From assembly GCF_001724605.1 (NCBI RefSeq), contig NZ_MEEX01000034.1, positions 1-51,218 on the forward strand: a stretch of DNA of 51,218 bases. The letters are read 5' to 3'. A program made the position numbers and the translations under genes. This DNA is from Phenylobacterium sp. SCN 70-31 (GTDB lineage: Bacteria; Pseudomonadota; Alphaproteobacteria; Caulobacterales; Caulobacteraceae). Numbering within the stretch: the stretch's first letter is position 1; each line of letters begins with the position of its first letter. The notes below the pieces were generated by a model. The model saw nothing but the letters and a program-made list of their open reading frames with translations. It had not been told where the DNA came from and did no database searches. Below, piece by piece: positions 16,387 through 24,853 of this stretch.

Positions 16387-16905
16387 TCAAGGCGCGCGCG
16401 AGAGTGTCTCCAGGGAGTCGCGCATGAGGCGCAGGCCCACCCGCATCGCAGCGAGTCTGACCTCGGCTCGGCCCACGGCTCCGAAGCATTCCTTCCGATG
16501 TCGCGCCGGGGCGTCGCGAAACGTGCATGCGAAATGGACCAGGCCTGCCGGACCTGGCCCCTTGTCGGCGTAGCCGGTGACGGCCACGGCCAGATGGGCC
16601 CCGGATCGGGCGAGCGCACCCTCGGCCATGGCGACCGCCACCGCCTCTGAGACGGCGCCATGGGTTGCGATCAAGGTCTCGGGCACATCCAACATCGCGA
16701 TCTTGGCGGCGTCCGAGTAGGTGACGAAGCCGCTGTCGAAGACGTGGGACAGGCCCGGGATGTCTGTCAGTAGCGAGGCCAGCAGCCCCCCGGTGCAGCT
16801 CTCGGCCGTCGCCAGGCGAAGGTCCCGGCGACAGGCCGCCGCGAGGACCTCACGCGCCAGTCGTTCGACATCGTCAGGGACAGCTGGATCCAGCGCTTCG
16901 GCCAC
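16387..16905 (-). CDS. pncC: CinA C-terminal domain protein (nicotinamide-nucleotide amidase, PncC type)
   Basis: 172 residues, the usual size for a stand-alone CinA-C domain. The motifs TAESCTGGLLASLLTDIPG, FVTYSDAAKIAML and AVSEAVAVAMAEGALARSGA are clear. Where most members have AVTGIAGPGG, this one has AVTGYADKGPG, a variant loop near the active site. The family deamidates NMN to NaMN in NAD salvage. It is a single gene, divergent from the FAD oxidoreductase. Confidence 0.9.
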   Translation of the reverse strand: MAEALDPAVPDDVERLAREVLAAACRRDLRLATAESCTGGLLASLLTDIPGLSHVFDSGFVTYSDAAKIAMLDVPETLIATHGAVSEAVAVAMAEGALARSGAHLAVAVTGYADKGPGPAGLVHFACTFRDAPARHRKECFGAVGRAEVRLAAMRVGLRLMRDSLETLSRAP

Positions 16906-17086
16906 GGCGTCGTCAGCGGACCCGGCCAGCGAGTGCGACCGGAGCGCGATCCGTCGTCTCCGATCTGATCGCAGGCGGGCTGTCGTGGCTTGTCATCGCG
17001 GCGTTCCTTCAGGACGCCCGATCAACCCGTGCCGGGCGGCGGGGTTCCGATCTTGATTTTCGCACGGCCAGAAGGTCGTTAGGGGC

Positions 17087-18100
17087 ATGACGATCCGCCC
17101 CCGAGTCACCGTGGCCGGAGCCGGCGTGCTGGGGCTGACGACCGCCCTGGCCCTGGCGGACGCCGGTTGCGCCGTGACGTTGGCGGACCCCGGCGGTCCA
17201 AACGCTTCGGGCGTGGCGGCCGGGATGATCGCGCCGGTCTTCGAAGCCGTGCTGGACCCGGCCGCGCGGGATCATTTCGACCTACTGCTGGCCGCCCGCG
17301 ACCTATGGCCGGCGCTGGCCGATCGGGCGGGAATCGCCCTGGACCGCAGCGGGGCGCTGGCCGTGGGCGGCGACGCTTGGCTCGGACAGGTGGCGCAAGG
17401 GTTCGCTGGCCTGAACGAGCGCCCGACGGAGATCGGCGGCCGGACAGCCCGCGCGCTGGCGCCTGGGCTCGGCGAGAGGTTCCGCGCGGCGGTTCTCACG
17501 CGGGAGGACTGGCGTGTCGAGGCGTTTGCGGCGCTGGAGGCGCTACGCGCGGCGGCGGCAACGGCCGGTGTCGCCTTTCTGTCCCGAACCGTGACGGGGC
17601 GGGACGACGCCGACGTCCTCGTGGTGGCCACCGGCGCCTCGGATGAGCTGGTGGTGGTCGCGCCGGAAATCGCGACCCTTTCGCCGATCAAGGGTCACAT
17701 CGTGCGCGTGGCGGGGCCCGCGGTGGGAACCGTAGTTCGCGGCGAGGGGGCTTATGCGGCGCCGGGAGAGGATATGATCTTCGGCGCCACCATGGAGCCG
17801 GGCCGGACTGACGCGGTGATCGAGGAGGCGAGGGCCGCGCCTCTGCTGGCCGCCGGCCTGCGCCTGTTCCCGGATCTGGCGGGGCGGCCGCACCAGGTCT
17901 CGACTGGTGTTCGGGCGGCGACCCCGGACGGACTGCCTATGGTAGGTCCTGGCGCGACACCGGGCGTGATGCTGGCGACCGGCGCGCGACGCAACGGCTG
18001 GCTGTTGGCGCCTCTGGTGGCCCAGGTGATCGCGGCCCGAGTGATGGAGCGCGATCCCGGCCCCTATGCGGCGCGATTGGACCCGGCGCGGTTTAGCTGA
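17087..18100 (+). CDS. FAD-dependent oxidoreductase (DAO / glycine-oxidase-like)
   Basis: 337 residues from ATG 17087. The N-terminal Rossmann motif VAGAGVLGLTTALALADAG and the acidic end of the second strand bind FAD. The C-terminal GARRNGWLLAPLVAQVIAARV resembles the FAD-tail motif of D-amino-acid or glycine oxidases, and VSTGVRAATPDGLPMVGP is the expected substrate-side segment. ThiO or a D-amino acid dehydrogenase are possible roles, but no thiamine genes are nearby. The acyl-CoA dehydrogenase gene starts 8 bases later, so the two share a transcript. Confidence 0.85.
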   Translation: MTIRPRVTVAGAGVLGLTTALALADAGCAVTLADPGGPNASGVAAGMIAPVFEAVLDPAARDHFDLLLAARDLWPALADRAGIALDRSGALAVGGDAWLGQVAQGFAGLNERPTEIGGRTARALAPGLGERFRAAVLTREDWRVEAFAALEALRAAAATAGVAFLSRTVTGRDDADVLVVATGASDELVVVAPEIATLSPIKGHIVRVAGPAVGTVVRGEGAYAAPGEDMIFGATMEPGRTDAVIEEARAAPLLAAGLRLFPDLAGRPHQVSTGVRAATPDGLPMVGPGATPGVMLATGARRNGWLLAPLVAQVIAARVMERDPGPYAARLDPARFS

Positions 18101-18108
18101 GGGATGGC

Positions 18109-19278
18109 ATGAACGGCTTCTGGCTGAGCGACGAGCAACAGGCGATCCGCGATGCGGTGACACGCCTCTGCGAGGGCTTTGACGCGGCCTACTGGCGGCA
18201 GGTGGACGAGAGCGGCCAGTTTCCGGAGGCCTTCGTCGCAGCCATGGCCGAGGCCGGCTGGCTGGGCGTGGCCATGCCCGCGGAACTCGGGGGCGCAGGT
18301 CTGGGTCTGACAGAGGCGGCGATCGTCATGCAGGCCGTAGCCGAGAGCGGGGCGGGTTTCTCGGGCGCCAGCGCCATGCACCTCAACATCTTCGGCCTGA
18401 TGCCAGTCGTGAAGTTCGGCAGCGAGGCGCAACGCCGGCGGGCCATCCCGCGGATCATCGCCGGCGAGGATCGCACCTGCTTCGCCGTGACCGAACCGGA
18501 CGCGGGGTTGGACACCACGAGCTTATCGACGCGCGCTGTGCGGACCAACGACGGCTATGTGATCCGCGGCCGGAAAATGTGGACGACCAACGCCCAGCGC
18601 GCCACCAAGATGCTGATCATCGCCCGGACGACACCGAAGGCGGAGGCCCGACGCCCGACCGAGGGTCTGAGCCTGTTCTACACCGATTTCGACCGCGCCC
18701 GGGTCACTGCCACGCCGATCCCGAAGATGGGACGGAAAGCCGTTGAATCGAATGCTGTCTTCATCGACGACCTGCACGTGCCGGCCGAGGACCTCGTGGG
18801 CGAGGAAGGCCGGGGCTTCTACTATCTGCTGGAAGGCCTGAACCCCGAACGAGTGCTGATCGGCGCCGAGGCCGTGGGCCTGGGGCGCGCGGCGCTGGGG
18901 CGGGCCGCGGGCTATGCAAAGGATCGTGTCGTCTTCGGCCGGCCCATCGGACAGAACCAGGGGGTGGCGCATCCGCTCGCCAGGGCCTGGGCCGAACTGG
19001 AAGCGGCGAATCTCATGGCCTTCAAGGCCGCAGCCCTGTTCGACGCCGGCCGCGAGTGCGGCGCCGAGGCCAACGCGGCCAAGTACCTGGGCGGCGAGGC
19101 TGGCTTCCGCGCCTGCGAGGCGGCGGTGCTGGCGCACGGCGGCATGGGTTACGCCAAGGAGTTCGACGTCGAGCGCTACTTTCGCGAGGCGATGATCGCC
19201 CGCATCGCCCCAGTCAGCCGCGAAATGATCCTGAACTACATCTCCGAGCGCGTACTGGGCCTGCCGAAGAGCTACTGA
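18109..19278 (+). CDS. Acyl-CoA dehydrogenase
   Basis: 389 residues. The order is normal: N-terminal helices, the FAD/substrate segment CFAVTEPDAGLDTTSLSTRA, the WTTNAQRATKMLI strand, VGLGRAALGRAAGYAKDRVV and FGRPIGQNQGV, then AHGGMGYAKEFDVERYFREA. The flavoenzyme oxidises acyl-CoA to enoyl-CoA and passes electrons to ETF. It follows the FAD oxidoreductase by 8 bases. Substrate chain length cannot be told from sequence. A short gap separates it from the convergent TonB gene. Confidence 0.93.
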   Translation: MNGFWLSDEQQAIRDAVTRLCEGFDAAYWRQVDESGQFPEAFVAAMAEAGWLGVAMPAELGGAGLGLTEAAIVMQAVAESGAGFSGASAMHLNIFGLMPVVKFGSEAQRRRAIPRIIAGEDRTCFAVTEPDAGLDTTSLSTRAVRTNDGYVIRGRKMWTTNAQRATKMLIIARTTPKAEARRPTEGLSLFYTDFDRARVTATPIPKMGRKAVESNAVFIDDLHVPAEDLVGEEGRGFYYLLEGLNPERVLIGAEAVGLGRAALGRAAGYAKDRVVFGRPIGQNQGVAHPLARAWAELEAANLMAFKAAALFDAGRECGAEANAAKYLGGEAGFRACEAAVLAHGGMGYAKEFDVERYFREAMIARIAPVSREMILNYISERVLGLPKSY

Positions 19279-19308
19279 TCCGGCAGGCCCGGGGAACGCG
19301 GAGGTCCC

Positions 19309-19992
19309 TTACTTCGGCAGGCGAAAGACGATCGGGATGGAGACCTGAGCGCCGCCCACAGGCCGGCCGTCCACCGTTTGAGGGCTCACACGGAAATACC
19401 GCGCCAGCTTGAGCGCCGCGGCGCCGAAGCCGGCGTCGTCCGGCGTTTCTGAAACGATACGACAGGCGTCGACGGCGCCGGAGTGGGTGACCTCGCAGGT
19501 GATGACCGCTCGTCCCTCGATCTCCAGCCGGGCGGCGCGGTCCGGATAGAACCGCGCCATTTCCGCACCGCTTGGGCGCTTGAGCCAGGTGGGATTGCGG
19601 ATGACCGGGTCGGGCGCGGGCAGGGACGGCGGGGTGGGAGGCGGGATCGCCACGGGACCAGGCGTGAGCACCGGTTCGACGACGGGCGCCAAGGGGATCG
19701 GCGGGACGGGAATGGGGGCGCTGGCGATCACAGGCGGACGCGGCGAGAGTGCCCGCGGCGGGTCCGGCTGGAGCGGCGGCGGCGGCCTGGGTTGCGGCCG
19801 ATCGATCGTGACGATCACCGGAGGCGGCTCCTCCGTGGCGAGTGGTTCGGGCGGTGCGAACTGCATCATCGCCAGATAGGCGGCGACCAGCGCATGGGCG
19901 CCCAGCGAGCCGGCGACGACCAGGCTCGTTGTGCGCGATGTGCGTCGGGTTGGGGTGGCGACGCCGGAGGGTATGGACTGGCGGGGGGCCAT
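19309..19992 (-). CDS. TonB-family energy transducer
   Basis: 227 residues from ATG 19992, with AGGAG 6 bases upstream. One N-terminal membrane anchor (SLVVAGSLGAHALVAAYLAM, about 24-43) is followed by a Pro-rich periplasmic linker (about 55-130) and the C-terminal TonB domain, with RAVITCEVTHSGAVDACRIV and GFGAAALKLARYFRVSP. It would pass proton-motive energy from ExbBD to outer-membrane receptors. No exbB/exbD genes are next to it. Its promoter region contains two similar dyads and diverges from a transglycosylase gene. Confidence 0.92.
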   Translation of the reverse strand: MAPRQSIPSGVATPTRRTSRTTSLVVAGSLGAHALVAAYLAMMQFAPPEPLATEEPPPVIVTIDRPQPRPPPPLQPDPPRALSPRPPVIASAPIPVPPIPLAPVVEPVLTPGPVAIPPPTPPSLPAPDPVIRNPTWLKRPSGAEMARFYPDRAARLEIEGRAVITCEVTHSGAVDACRIVSETPDDAGFGAAALKLARYFRVSPQTVDGRPVGGAQVSIPIVFRLPK

Positions 19993-20007
19993 AATGCGCT
20001 CCTGATC

Positions 20008-20047
20008 GGATTACGCATGTAGTCCAATGAATAATTACAGCGGTAAT
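20008..20047. promoter_or_regulatory. Two spaced ATTAC-N4-GTaAT dyads in the tonB promoter region
   Basis: The first dyad is GGATTAC-GCAT-GTAGTCC (20008-20025, one mismatch) and the second ATTAC-AGCG-GTAAT (20034-20047, perfect). Their ATTAC halves begin 24 bases apart. Both lie 16-55 bases upstream of the tonB start, where its promoter should be. A pair of alike dyads at fixed spacing suggests an operator for an unknown dimeric regulator. Confidence 0.5.
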
Positions 20048-20089
20048 ATGGCGGAGTCGTCGCCTCTATCGGCCCAATCTCCGGCAAGG

Positions 20090-20104
20090 TTAGCCGCGCA
20101 TTAA
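20090..20104. promoter_or_regulatory. CtrA-like box
   Basis: TTAG-CCGCGCA-TTAA, followed by CC, matches the Caulobacter CtrA consensus TTAA-N7-TTAAC with one change in the left half. It lies 25-39 bases upstream of the transglycosylase ATG, which has no Shine-Dalgarno sequence. If that message is leaderless the box would cover the -35 region, as in CtrA-activated promoters. Confidence 0.5.
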
Positions 20105-20128
20105 CCATGATCGGCGACCTCTGCTCAT

Positions 20129-20956
20129 ATGTCCGTTCAGGGAATCCGGGGCATCGTCGAATCGGCCATCCAGCGCGCCTCGCAGGCGACGGGGGTGGAC
20201 TTCGGATTCCTCATGAAGACGGCGGGACGGGAGAGCAGCTTCGATCCCCGGGCGAAGGCGTCCACCTCGTCGGCGGCGGGCCTCTTCCAGTTCGTCGAAC
20301 AGACCTGGCTCTCCACGCTGAAGCAGCACGGCACGAAGCACGGCTACGCCCGCTACGCCGAACTCATCACTCGCGGATCGGACGGCCGGTATCGTGTCGC
20401 CGACGGCGACGCGCGACGCGCGGTGATGGACCTGAGGTTCGATCCGCATGCCGCCTCGCTGATGGCCGGCGAGCTGGCCGCCGACCATGCCGCGTATCTG
20501 AAGGGACGGGTCGGTCGTGAGGCTACCGCCGGCGAACTCTACGCCGCCCATTTCCTGGGACCGCAGGGCTCCGCGCGCCTGATCAAGGCGGTGGAGAGCC
20601 AGCCGGGCGCGTCCGCCGCTTCGCTGTTTCCGGAGGCTGCGCGAGCGAACCGCGGCATCTTCTACCGCGACGGTCAGGCGCGCACAGTCGGGGAGGTCTA
20701 TGCCAACCTCACCCGGGCGGGCGGGCGTGGCTCGGCCGTGGACCGCCCGTCCGCGCCGCAACCGTCGGACGACGGTGGGTTCATCCAGTACGCCGCGATG
20801 CGGCAGACGTCCCGTCAGCGCGAGCAGGACGCCTTGATCGCCATGCTCCTGCGCGGCTCGCAGGCTGGCGACGCGGCGGGCGCCGGCGGCCGGCTGACCG
20901 GCTCGATCTTCACCAGCGAGATGCTGCGCATCCTCTCGGACAGCCGCGAGAGCTGA
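20129..20956 (+). CDS. Lytic transglycosylase-like (SLT domain) protein
   Basis: 275 residues from ATG 20129, with no ribosome-binding site and a CtrA-like box just upstream. The SLT-like fold is clear: FLMKTAGRESSFDPRAKAST (catalytic Glu in the RESSFDP motif), SSAAGLFQFVEQTWLSTLKQ and ELYAAHFLGPQGSARLIKA. No signal peptide is visible, so export may use another route. Its domain, lack of signal and possible CtrA control recall the Caulobacter PleA transglycosylase needed for flagellum and pilus assembly, but that identity is only a suggestion. Confidence 0.8.
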   Translation: MSVQGIRGIVESAIQRASQATGVDFGFLMKTAGRESSFDPRAKASTSSAAGLFQFVEQTWLSTLKQHGTKHGYARYAELITRGSDGRYRVADGDARRAVMDLRFDPHAASLMAGELAADHAAYLKGRVGREATAGELYAAHFLGPQGSARLIKAVESQPGASAASLFPEAARANRGIFYRDGQARTVGEVYANLTRAGGRGSAVDRPSAPQPSDDGGFIQYAAMRQTSRQREQDALIAMLLRGSQAGDAAGAGGRLTGSIFTSEMLRILSDSRES

Positions 20957-20979
20957 CTTCCGGGTGGGTTGGCGGCGAC

Positions 20980-22164
20980 CTACCCGCCCACGATCCCATC
21001 GATCTCGGCCTCGCCATAACCCAGCTCGGCCAGGACCTCGCGCGTATGCTCGCCCAGGCGAGGCGCGCGGGGTCGGTGCGTCTGGTCGGCGCCGGGGAAG
21101 CGGGCCGGGGCGGCCACCGAGCGGTAGGAGCCGCCCTGGCCGTCCTCGATCTCGATGAAGCAGCCGGCGGCTTCGATCTGGGGATCGTTGGCCACGTCGG
21201 CCGGGACCTGCAGCGGCGCCCACACGAGGTCGGCCTCGTCGAGCCGGCGTGCGATCTCGGCCATCGGCAGGGCGGCGAAGGCGGCGTCCAGTTCGGCCGA
21301 AAGCTCGACGGCGTTCTTGCGGCGAGCCTTGCCGCTGGCGAAGCGTTCGTCGGTGATGAGTTCGGGGCGGCCCGCGGCGGTGACGAACTTTTCCCAGCCT
21401 CCGCTGGCGCCGCGCGGGTTGTGGACGAACCAGCGGTCGTCGGCGCTGCGGAAATAATTGGCGACCGCGTTCATCGGCTTGTCCCGGGGGCGGATGGACG
21501 CAACGCGGCCCAGCTTGAGCTGGACGGCCAGATCCGAACTCCACAGATAGACTCCGGAGGCCAGCAGCGAGGTCTGGACCAGCCGGCCCTCGCCGGTGCG
21601 CTCGCGTTCGTACAGCGCCGCCAGGATCGCCGAGACGGTGGCGAGCGACGTCGTGTGGTCACCCATGCCCGAGGTGCGCATGAAGGGCTCGGCGCCCTTG
21701 GGCGCGGTCATGTAGCCCAGACCCGAACGCGCCCAGAAGGCGGTGACGTCGAAGCCGGGAAGATGTGAGTCCGGCCCTTCGAGGCCGTAGCCGGTGATCA
21801 CCGCATAGACCAGGCGCGGGTTACGGGCGCGGAGCGCCTCGTCGTCCAGACCGTACTTGCGGAGAGAGGCCGGCCGCACGTTGGTGAGGAAGACGTCCGC
21901 CGACTCGGCCAGCCGCGCCAGGGCGTCGCGGGCCGCCGGCTTGGTGATGTCGAGCACGACGCCACGCTTGCCGCGATTGTCCACGTCGAAGGTGGGGTTC
22001 GCACCGATATCGTTGGCCAGATCGGCGAACACGTGGCGCATGTTGTCGCCCTCGGGGCGTTCCACCTTGATAACGTCGGCGCCCCAGTCGCCCAGTATCG
22101 CCGCAGCGCCGGGCCCGGCGATGTAGGCGGTAAAATCGATGACCTTAAGACCCTTGAGCAGCAC
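20980..22164 (-). CDS. CaiB/BaiF family CoA-transferase
   Basis: 394 residues from GTG 22164, with GGGAGG 5-6 bases upstream. The N-terminus LLKGLKVIDFTAYIAGPGAA and GDWGADVIKVERPEGD is the family signature. The likely catalytic Asp is in LPGFDVTAFWARSGLGYMT, and the C-terminal RFPGADQTHRPRAPRLGEHT closes the usual interlocked-dimer fold. Class III CoA-transferases move CoA between organic acids. The substrate is unknown, and the neighbours do not help. Confidence 0.93.
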   Translation of the reverse strand: MLLKGLKVIDFTAYIAGPGAAAILGDWGADVIKVERPEGDNMRHVFADLANDIGANPTFDVDNRGKRGVVLDITKPAARDALARLAESADVFLTNVRPASLRKYGLDDEALRARNPRLVYAVITGYGLEGPDSHLPGFDVTAFWARSGLGYMTAPKGAEPFMRTSGMGDHTTSLATVSAILAALYERERTGEGRLVQTSLLASGVYLWSSDLAVQLKLGRVASIRPRDKPMNAVANYFRSADDRWFVHNPRGASGGWEKFVTAAGRPELITDERFASGKARRKNAVELSAELDAAFAALPMAEIARRLDEADLVWAPLQVPADVANDPQIEAAGCFIEIEDGQGGSYRSVAAPARFPGADQTHRPRAPRLGEHTREVLAELGYGEAEIDGIVGG

Positions 22165-22213
22165 TGGCGCCTCCCGATTGCGGCGCCAAACTAGGGAAAC
22201 CTCGTCGCGGCGC

Positions 22214-23473
22214 CTATGCCGCTTCGACGGCTTTGAGGTCCGAGGTTGACGTAACGTCCGCCTGGGCCGCTGAGGCGGCCGCCAAGGCGTCGGCGATCGC
22301 CCGTGCGACCGCGGGAGCGGCGGCCGGCCGCCGGAGCAGGGCGTCGGCGCCGGCCGACAGGGCTGCTTCGGCGGCGGACGGTTCGGAGCCGATCACCGCC
22401 GCCAGGGGCGTACGACCAGCCTCGCCGGGCAGGTTGCGCAGCGCCGCCACCGCGCCGGGTTCGCCGCAAACGATGAGATCCAGCTCGCAGATCCGCGCCA
22501 GGTCCACGGCCCGGCCAGACCGATTGGCCGCCACCACCTGATGGCCCAGTTGCTCCAGGCAGGCCCGGAGCGTGGCGGCTCCGAGGGGGTCGGCCTCCAG
22601 CATCAGGATGCGCAGCCGTCGTCCCGGGGCCTGGAGGGTCGGTGTCTCGGGTGCGCCGACGATCGCGAGCAGGTCGTTCACCCCGTCCAGCGCGGCAGCC
22701 AGTTGCGGGCGGGACGGCGCGGACCGGCCGAGGCTCGCCGCCGCAAGGATGTGGGCGACGCCGGTCAGCCCATCGCGCAACTCGTCCGACAGGCTGTCCG
22801 CCAGGTCGGCCTTGACCCGAGCGAACTGGCGCGCGGCCTCCGCCTGTTCGGCGCGCTCGGTCAGCAGGGCTTCCCGCTCGGCGATCAGTGCGTACTGACC
22901 GCGGAGGATGCGGTTGACCAGCAGCGCCAAGGCCAGCGCGAGCGCCGCCGAAGCCAGGCCAAGCTGCGCCAGGTCGGCGCTCTCTGGACGGGCGAAGAGG
23001 GCGAGCACGGGCCCGGCGAGCGCCGCCGGCGCGACGACGAGCAGGCTGGGACGCCAGGGCGTGGCGAAGACCACACAGATCATGGCTGCGCCCAGCGCCA
23101 GCATGAGCAGCGTTTCCCGGGCGGGGCCTGCGTCGTGCGCGAAGACCGCGACGCCGCCGATCGCCAGGGCCCAGACGATCCCGCCGGCCAGTTGCACCAT
23201 CCCTCGTCTTCGCGGATCGGCCGCCGCCGGGGTACGCAGCCAGTTTACGGCCACATAGAGGACAGCCCAACCAATGGCGAAGCCCGCGCAGCAGGCGCTC
23301 ATCCAGTGGGCGTTCGCGGCGTGGCTGGCCGCCCAGACGAACACCGGCAGACAGACCCCGAACGCGGCCAGGGCGAACGGAAGCAGCGCGGCCTGAGCCT
23401 TCTGTCCCTGGATGTCCAGCGACGCCTCGAGCGTCGCGGATACGAGGGATGACGCCATCGTCGCGTCGGTCAC
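22214..23473 (-). CDS. Membrane pseudo-histidine kinase with degenerate receiver domain
   Basis: 419 residues from GTG 23473, with AGAGGA upstream. Six hydrophobic segments span about residues 28-188, and a coiled linker (YALIAEREALLTERAEQAEA) follows. Residues 221-245 align with a DHp helix, but the S-H-E-I-R-T-P-L motif reads SDELRDGL, so the phospho-His is Asp230. No ATP-binding (HATPase) domain follows. Residues 287-398 resemble a receiver (RILMLEADPL, LDLIVCGEP, GADALLRRPA), but the phospho-acceptor Asp is Gly337 and the conserved Lys is Arg382. It therefore cannot act as a normal kinase; a scaffold or inhibitor is likely. It diverges from a DUF2336 gene. Confidence 0.75.
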   Translation of the reverse strand: MTDATMASSLVSATLEASLDIQGQKAQAALLPFALAAFGVCLPVFVWAASHAANAHWMSACCAGFAIGWAVLYVAVNWLRTPAAADPRRRGMVQLAGGIVWALAIGGVAVFAHDAGPARETLLMLALGAAMICVVFATPWRPSLLVVAPAALAGPVLALFARPESADLAQLGLASAALALALALLVNRILRGQYALIAEREALLTERAEQAEAARQFARVKADLADSLSDELRDGLTGVAHILAAASLGRSAPSRPQLAAALDGVNDLLAIVGAPETPTLQAPGRRLRILMLEADPLGAATLRACLEQLGHQVVAANRSGRAVDLARICELDLIVCGEPGAVAALRNLPGEAGRTPLAAVIGSEPSAAEAALSAGADALLRRPAAAPAVARAIADALAAASAAQADVTSTSDLKAVEAA

Positions 23474-23642
23474 GGGCGATCCTCTTCGATCCTCGACCTA
23501 TAGGTTGAAGACTCACGTATTGGCGCGCGGTTACGTGAAATCCTTAATCCCCGTCGACGTTGGAAACCTCTCGTTAAGCTTCGCTGTCGGAAGGTTGAGG
23601 CGTGGGACTCCAGGGTCCTCGGGGACGAGGGGCGGACAGGCG

Positions 23643-24779
23643 ATGACCACCACGCGATCAGCGCTGACGGATGAAGACATCCGTACGCTGATGCGGGGCG
23701 CGACGCCCGACGAGCGCGCCGCGGCAGCTCGGAAACTCTGCATCACGATGGATCGCACGCCGCTCAGCGACGAAGAGCGGGCTCTGGCCGCCGACATCCT
23801 TCGGGTCGTGGCGGCCGACGCGGCCGAAATGGTGCGGAAGTCCATAGCGGACGAACTGCGGGCTTCGGCCCTCGTGCCGCGCGATGTCGCGCTGCGCCTG
23901 GCCCGGGACGTCGAGAGCATATCTTTGCCGCTCCTGTCCTTCTCGCCGGCTTTCACCGACGACGATCTCGCCGAGATCGTTCGGCTTGGAGGGCCGGTGC
24001 GACAGGTTGCGATCGCGCGACGTCCGGCGCTGTCGGCGGTGGTGACGGACAGCCTGGCGGAACACGGCGGGCAGCGTGCCGTCGCGGCCGCCTGTGCGAA
24101 CCCCGGGGCGACGTTCAGCGAACACGGCCTCCAGCGGGTCGTGGACCGGTTCGACAATTCCGAGCCTGTGCTCACGGCGATGGCCTATCGCCGCGCGCTG
24201 CCGCTGGCGGTGACCGAGCGGCTGGTCGCCCTGGTCGGCGGTCAGGTGCGGGAGCACCTTTTGCGCGACGGCGCGCTCAGCCCGCAGGCGGCCCTTGAGC
24301 TGGCGGTCGGCGGGGCCGAACGCACGACGGTGGACCTAGTGGAGGAGGCGGGGCGAACCGCCGACGTGCGCGGCTTCGTCGCCCATCTGCGCGCCGGCAA
24401 GCGGCTGACGCCGTCGTTGCTGCTGCGGGCGCTGGCGCACGGCCACATGACGTTCTTCGAGTGGGCCGTGGCCGAACTGGCCCAGGTGCCCCATCACCGG
24501 ACCTGGCTGATGATCCACGACGCCGGGCCGCTCGGCCTGCGTGCGATCTACGAGCGCGCCGGCCTGCCGGCCCGACTCTTCCCAGCGTTCCGTGCCGCTG
24601 TCGACACCTTCCACGCCCTGGAGTTCGATGGCGGACCCCGCGATCGCGAGCGCTTCCAGGAAGCGATGCTCCAGCGCTTTCTCACCCAGCCGCAACCAGC
24701 GTCGCGCGACGACGTGGACTATCTGCTTTCGCGCATGGGCAGCACGGGAACCTCGGCCTGGATGGCCGGCGCCGCCTGA
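23643..24779 (+). CDS. DUF2336 protein (first copy)
   Basis: 378 residues from ATG 23643. An in-frame start at 23412 would run into the divergent gene and its promoter, so it was rejected. The chain is alpha-helical with repeat-like segments (VRKSIADELRASALVPRDVAL, VRQVAIARRPALSAVVTDSLAE) and a C-terminal HLRAGKRLTPSLLLRALAHG, as in DUF2336 proteins, which are common in Caulobacterales and of unknown function. The family looks HEAT-like. It diverges from the pseudo-kinase gene across 169 bases. A second copy lies at 27192-28313. Confidence 0.85.
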   Translation: MTTTRSALTDEDIRTLMRGATPDERAAAARKLCITMDRTPLSDEERALAADILRVVAADAAEMVRKSIADELRASALVPRDVALRLARDVESISLPLLSFSPAFTDDDLAEIVRLGGPVRQVAIARRPALSAVVTDSLAEHGGQRAVAAACANPGATFSEHGLQRVVDRFDNSEPVLTAMAYRRALPLAVTERLVALVGGQVREHLLRDGALSPQAALELAVGGAERTTVDLVEEAGRTADVRGFVAHLRAGKRLTPSLLLRALAHGHMTFFEWAVAELAQVPHHRTWLMIHDAGPLGLRAIYERAGLPARLFPAFRAAVDTFHALEFDGGPRDRERFQEAMLQRFLTQPQPASRDDVDYLLSRMGSTGTSAWMAGAA

Positions 24780-24795
24780 CTTCCGGGGCTCGGCG

Positions 24796-24831
24796 GACTT
24801 CCCCGTGGACTTCCCCGTGGACTTCCCCGTG
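24796..24831. repeat. Three tandem 12-bp repeats
   Basis: GACTTCCCCGTG is repeated three times without a change at 24796-24807, 24808-24819 and 24820-24831, between the DUF2336 stop and the NUDIX start. It looks like recent slipped-strand expansion and sits where NUDIX promoter or leader signals should be. Confidence 0.9.
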
Positions 24832-24853
24832 GTCAGGGTTCCAAGCTGAACCC

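Noticed and set aside
23531..23577. TTAC/TTAA elements as a CtrA site between pseudo-kinase and DUF2336 genes
   Set aside because: The half-sites are spaced 9 or 26 bases apart, not 7, so they do not fit the consensus.
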